From contig NZ_NFKI01000029.1 in assembly GCF_002160305.1 (NCBI RefSeq), forward strand, positions 1 through 43,308: a stretch of 43,308 bases of DNA, read 5' to 3'. The position numbers and the translations under genes are program-made. The notes beneath the pieces are model-generated. The model did not search any database. It was not told the origin of the DNA and saw only the letters and a program-made list of their open reading frames with translations. The DNA is from Pseudoflavonifractor sp. An184 (GTDB lineage: Bacteria; Bacillota; Clostridia; Oscillospirales; Oscillospiraceae). Below, one piece after another: positions 40,756-43,308 of the stretch. Numbering within the stretch: position 1 is the stretch's first letter; each line of letters begins with the position of its first letter.

Positions 40756-41625
40756 TCAGTGCGCCTGAAACACTGCCTTTGCGAGACTGCCGGTCTTGAA
40801 CAGCGTGAAGCACAGCAGCACTGTGTAGCCCACGCAGGTCCAGATCGCCATGATGATGTCATCCTCAGTGGCGATGTTTTGCACCAGCACGGCGTAGATC
40901 GCCACACAGACGATAATCAAAAACGCCTGAAAGCCCAGGGCCAGCAGGCTACGCAGGTAGTTCTGGCCCATGCCGCCCCATTCCTTGCCCATCATGGTCG
41001 CCATCGGGATGGGGGCCACCGATGTGACCAGGTAAATTTCGATCATACGGCCATAAATCACGATAAAAATGCAGATATACAGCGCCCACATGGTGATGCC
41101 GATAAAGAGTGACTGGAACCACAGGCCGAACAGCGGTCCCAGGTCCATATCCATCAGCCGGGACTCCATATCGGTCATGACGGCGGAGATGTCGATGGAA
41201 GCGTCCGAGCCGATGATGCCGGACGCCTGGGCCACCACGCTCTGGGCCATGTCGAACACGGCCATGACGAGGTTCCAGGTGTTGGTGACGAGCAAAATCG
41301 CGGCGGCGGATTTGAACACCCACTTGAAGATCATCCAGGTGTCCACATCATGCAGGTTGTTGCGGTCGGTAATCATCTGGATCAGCTCCAGCGTCATCAC
41401 GATGGCCAGGATCACGCCTGCAATCGGCACCATGATGGAGTTGGAGAGGTTCTGGATCATGCTGAAAATGTCGCCGTTCCAGCCCTGCGGGGTCTGGCCC
41501 ACCTGTACGGATATATCCGCGACCTGCTGGTTCACGCTGTCGAACATCCCCGTTAAGTTTCCCATGATGCCGCCCACCAGCATTTCTTTCAGCCAGTTGG
41601 TCAGGGCATCCAATAAGAAATCCAT
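40756..41625 (-). CDS. TrbL/VirB6-like conjugation membrane protein (289 aa)
   Basis: This polytopic protein has about six membrane helices (SIMVPIAGVILAIVMTLELI; a second near 104; IGITMWALYICIFIVIYG; then two at the C-terminus), with the ELIQMITDRNNLHDVDTWM segment typical of the CD0411/TrbL type of Tn1549-like ICEs. It forms the inner part of the channel. AGGAGG lies 11 nt before the ATG at 41625. A GC-rich 10-bp hairpin (41651-41675 region) precedes the ribosome site. Maff2 should lie directly upstream but is truncated. Confidence 0.88.
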   Translation of the reverse strand: MDFLLDALTNWLKEMLVGGIMGNLTGMFDSVNQQVADISVQVGQTPQGWNGDIFSMIQNLSNSIMVPIAGVILAIVMTLELIQMITDRNNLHDVDTWMIFKWVFKSAAAILLVTNTWNLVMAVFDMAQSVVAQASGIIGSDASIDISAVMTDMESRLMDMDLGPLFGLWFQSLFIGITMWALYICIFIVIYGRMIEIYLVTSVAPIPMATMMGKEWGGMGQNYLRSLLALGFQAFLIIVCVAIYAVLVQNIATEDDIIMAIWTCVGYTVLLCFTLFKTGSLAKAVFQAH

Positions 41626-41695
41626 ACGGTGTCAAACCTCCTTTCTGCCCCTCCCGCTGTGCGCGGGAGGGGGCGAGGATTTCAGCGGGGTACGA

Positions 41696-41791
41696 TCAGA
41701 CGGTAAACAGGCCGGACAGCAGGGGCACCAGCACCATGCCGACGATAGCGACACCCGCGCCGGCCATGAGCTGTTTCATGCCCTGGCTTTT
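41696..41791 (-). pseudogene. maff2 C-terminal remnant (31 codons plus stop)
   Basis: The minus strand reads KSQGMKQLMAGAGVAIVGMV and continues VLVPLLSGLFTV to a TGA at 41696. This is the C-terminal half of the Maff2 small membrane protein (normally about 65-75 aa), whose N-terminal half ends in ...GAKSQG before this segment. Here the sequence before KSQG is AT-rich and unrelated (LLLLYRTSV). The N-terminal half should lie on the far side of the inserted recombinase element. The internal ATG at 41779 could still allow a 27-aa product, but it has no ribosome site. Confidence 0.8.
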
Positions 41792-41840
41792 TACTGATGT
41801 GCGATAAAGAAGTAATAGAAGTGTAAAAAATTTTGCCGTT

Positions 41841-41873
41841 CCTATCCGGCACTTGGCCATTGTGTCGGATAGG
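41841..41873 (-). terminator. Terminator-like hairpin after the second recombinase
   Basis: CCTATCCG and CGGATAGG arms (41841-41848 with 41866-41873), with an inner CAC/GTG pair, are followed on the minus strand after about 10 nt by AAAATTTTTT. It lies 7 bp beyond the recombinase stop, near the element end, so it may also be part of its attachment region. Confidence 0.5.
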
Positions 41874-41880
41874 TCGGGCG

Positions 41881-43308
41881 TTAGGCTTCGGGCAAGTCAA
41901 TCTTGCCGACAAAGCTGTAATAAATCTCAATGTCCTGCCTGCGGGTGCCGTTCTCGTCATAGCTGCACTCATGCACGACGATTTTTTCAATCATTTCCCG
42001 CAAGAGGGTGGGGGTCAATTCCTCAAAGGCAAGGTGCTTTCGGACGATACCCATAAACTTTTCCGCGTTGACGGTGGCGGCCTGCGACTTGTCCAGTTCG
42101 GCCTGCAAAGCGGCGGCGCGGTCTTTCAGTTCCCGCTGCTCCTGCTCATAGTCTGCCGACAGTTCCATGAAACGCTCGTCGCTGATTTTGCCGTTTACAT
42201 TGTCCTCATACAGCCGCTTGATAATGCGGCTCACTTCGGCAATGCGCTCCTGCGCCTGTTCAAGCTGCTTGGTGGCTGCGGCGGTCTTTCTCTTGCCGCC
42301 GATCTCGTTCTGCTGGATAAGCAGCTTCACAAAGCGGCTCTCATGCTTGGCGGCATATTCCGTTACTTGCCGGAGATTGGAGAGGACACCGGCGGTCAAC
42401 AGGTCGGTGCGGATAAAGTGCGCCGTACAGTCGCGGGTGCGCTTCTTGTAGCTGCCGCAGATGTAACAGTCCTGCTTGCGGGTTTTGTTCTGATACCGCT
42501 GCTGGTACATCACATGGCCGCAGTCGGCGCAGAACAGCATACCGGAGAACAGCCCCACTTCATCATAGCGGTTCGGGCGTTTGCGTTGCTTGCGTAACTC
42601 CTGCACGCGCTCCCATGTTTCCCGGTCTATGATAGGCTCATGGTGGTTCTCAAAAATGGCCTGCTTCTCCACGGGGTTCTCTACACTGTGCTTGACCTTG
42701 TAAGAGGGCTTCTCCGTCTTGAAGTTCACCAGACAGCCGGTGTACTCCCGGTTTTCGAGGATATGCACGACGGTGTTCGTCGCCCACTTGCACTCATAGC
42801 CGGGGTGGTAGCGGCGGGTGCTGCCCGTCCTGCGGTATTCCAGCGTCCCCGGCGTGGGGATTTGCTGCTCCGTAAGCATACGGGCAATCTTGGTCGGTCC
42901 GTTCCCGGCAAGGCAAAGCTGGTATATCTGCTGGACAACCGGCGCGGTTTCCTCGTCAACGATATAGTTCTCGTCCTCGTCCATGAGGTAGCCATAGACC
43001 GGCTTGCTGGTAACAGGCTTGCCGCTCATGCCTTTTGCTCGTTTTACTGCCTTGATTTTCTTGCTCGTATCTCTCACCAGCCATTCATTGAACAGATTTC
43101 GCAGAGGGGTAAAATCGTTGTCCATGCCGCCGTTTGCGCTGTCCACATTGTCGTTGACAGCGATAAAACGCACTCCCTTTTGGGGGAACAGCATTTCCGT
43201 GTAAAACCCTACCTGCAAGTAGTTTCGCCCTAACCGGCTCATGTCCTTGACTATGACCGTACCCACTTTCCCGGCTTCAATGTCTGCAAGCATGGCTTGA
43301 AAACCGGG
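41881..43308 (-). CDS. Large serine recombinase, TndX/TnpX-like, N-terminus outside window
   Basis: The frame is open from the window edge. The visible part begins within the resolvase domain (PGFQAMLADIEAG, then VKDMSRLGRNYLQVGFYTEM). It continues with the recombinase domain, a zinc ribbon (CADCGHVMYQ ... CYICGSY), a long coiled-coil and a DUF4368-like tail (RRQDIEIYYSFVGKIDLPEA). About 70 N-terminal residues, with the catalytic Ser, are missing only because of the window end. It differs clearly from the recombinase at 2073-3589. It drives the element that splits maff2. Confidence 0.9.
   Translation of the reverse strand, partial: PGFQAMLADIEAGKVGTVIVKDMSRLGRNYLQVGFYTEMLFPQKGVRFIAVNDNVDSANGGMDNDFTPLRNLFNEWLVRDTSKKIKAVKRAKGMSGKPVTSKPVYGYLMDEDENYIVDEETAPVVQQIYQLCLAGNGPTKIARMLTEQQIPTPGTLEYRRTGSTRRYHPGYECKWATNTVVHILENREYTGCLVNFKTEKPSYKVKHSVENPVEKQAIFENHHEPIIDRETWERVQELRKQRKRPNRYDEVGLFSGMLFCADCGHVMYQQRYQNKTRKQDCYICGSYKKRTRDCTAHFIRTDLLTAGVLSNLRQVTEYAAKHESRFVKLLIQQNEIGGKRKTAAATKQLEQAQERIAEVSRIIKRLYEDNVNGKISDERFMELSADYEQEQRELKDRAAALQAELDKSQAATVNAEKFMGIVRKHLAFEELTPTLLREMIEKIVVHECSYDENGTRRQDIEIYYSFVGKIDLPEA

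Larger units (their letters stand above)
1993..43308. mobile_element. Tn1549/CTn-type integrative conjugative element, left end to beyond window
   Basis: A contiguous set of ICE genes fills this span: serine recombinase, sigma-like and XRE regulators, KTR protein, relaxase, MobC, giant methylase-helicase, TTRAP, ArdC/YodL protein, topoisomerase III, DUF4366, DUF4315, CHAP hydrolase, VirB4, PrgI, TrbL-like and Maff2. Gene content and order match the Tn1549-like family of Firmicutes conjugative transposons. The left boundary is placed just upstream of, or in the first codons of, the GTPase gene. The exact crossover is not determined. The right end, and the expected coupling protein (VirD4), lie outside the window. 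Several modules have been inserted into the backbone: the ABC/MATE cargo, the RT, the membrane coiled-coil gene and a second recombinase element. Confidence 0.85.
41792..43308. mobile_element. Second serine-recombinase element inserted in maff2 (continues past window)
   Basis: AT-rich DNA begins exactly where maff2 homology stops, and within 90 bp is the 3' end of a complete-looking serine recombinase gene. This is the pattern of a small mobile element using its own large serine recombinase, nested in the ICE. Its cargo and other end lie outside the window. Confidence 0.7.

Noticed and set aside
1-43308. CRISPR arrays, tRNA or rRNA genes
   Set aside because: No regularly spaced repeats and no tRNA- or rRNA-like sequences were seen when reading through the window. 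The ICE target is a protein gene rather than a tRNA.

Overview
The window is a stretch of a Gram-positive gut Clostridia genome, most like Oscillospiraceae (Flavonifractor or Lawsonibacter type). This is inferred from the very GC-rich flanking GTPase gene and from a set of integrative conjugative element (ICE) genes typical of that group. No species can be fixed from the sequence alone. Most of the window is one Tn1549/CTn-type ICE, lying with its transfer genes on the minus strand, and its right end is beyond the window.

Layout. (1) 1-1992, minus: the N-terminal 664 codons of a translational GTPase of the EF-G/TetM type, probably the chromosomal target gene. (2) 2073-5653, left arm of the ICE: a large serine recombinase with an apparent -1 frameshift near its C-terminus, a 53-aa protein, a sigma-70 region 4-like protein, a divergent XRE repressor-like gene and a cysteine-rich KTR protein. 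(3) 5763-14009, cargo: a minus-strand operon of two half-size ABC exporters, a MATE exporter, a DtxR/MntR-like repressor and a cytidylate kinase-like protein, with a divergent TetR-family gene followed by a second MATE gene. (4) 13968-20236, mobilisation: a small downstream ORF, a relaxase, an inserted AT-rich reverse transcriptase gene, two small ICE proteins, MobC and a DUF3849-type protein. (5) 20238-31946, DNA-processing and accessory genes: a 2600-aa methylase/SNF2 helicase protein with a TnpV gene nested in another frame, TTRAP, an ArdC/YodL protein, and an inserted AT-rich membrane/coiled-coil gene. (6) 31943-41791, topoisomerase III and the type IV secretion genes: DUF4366, DUF4315, CHAP hydrolase, VirB4, PrgI, an MT-A70 methylase, a TrbL/VirB6-like protein and the last 31 codons of maff2. 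(7) 41792-43308: the end of a second element whose own TndX/TnpX-type serine recombinase runs off the window. It has split maff2.

How it fits together. Relaxase and MobC nick and pilot the DNA. The helicase/methylase, topoisomerase and ArdC-like protein process and protect the strand. VirB4, PrgI, TrbL, Maff2 and the CHAP hydrolase build the channel. The recombinase moves the ICE. The cargo is export (ABC/MATE) under at least two regulators. The two AT-rich insertions (RT and membrane coiled-coil) have their own promoters or terminators and look like late-acquired modules.

The most interesting item is the 690-aa reverse transcriptase at 15688-17760. It has an intact YVDD site, a long helical C-terminal extension ending in an Rx6H HEPN-like motif, and a structured leader. 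It resembles the Abi/Unknown-Group defence RTs rather than an intron maturase. Other notable items are the host GTPase start codon apparently supplied by the ICE end, intrinsic terminators repeatedly placed inside the transfer operon, and the nested tnpV.
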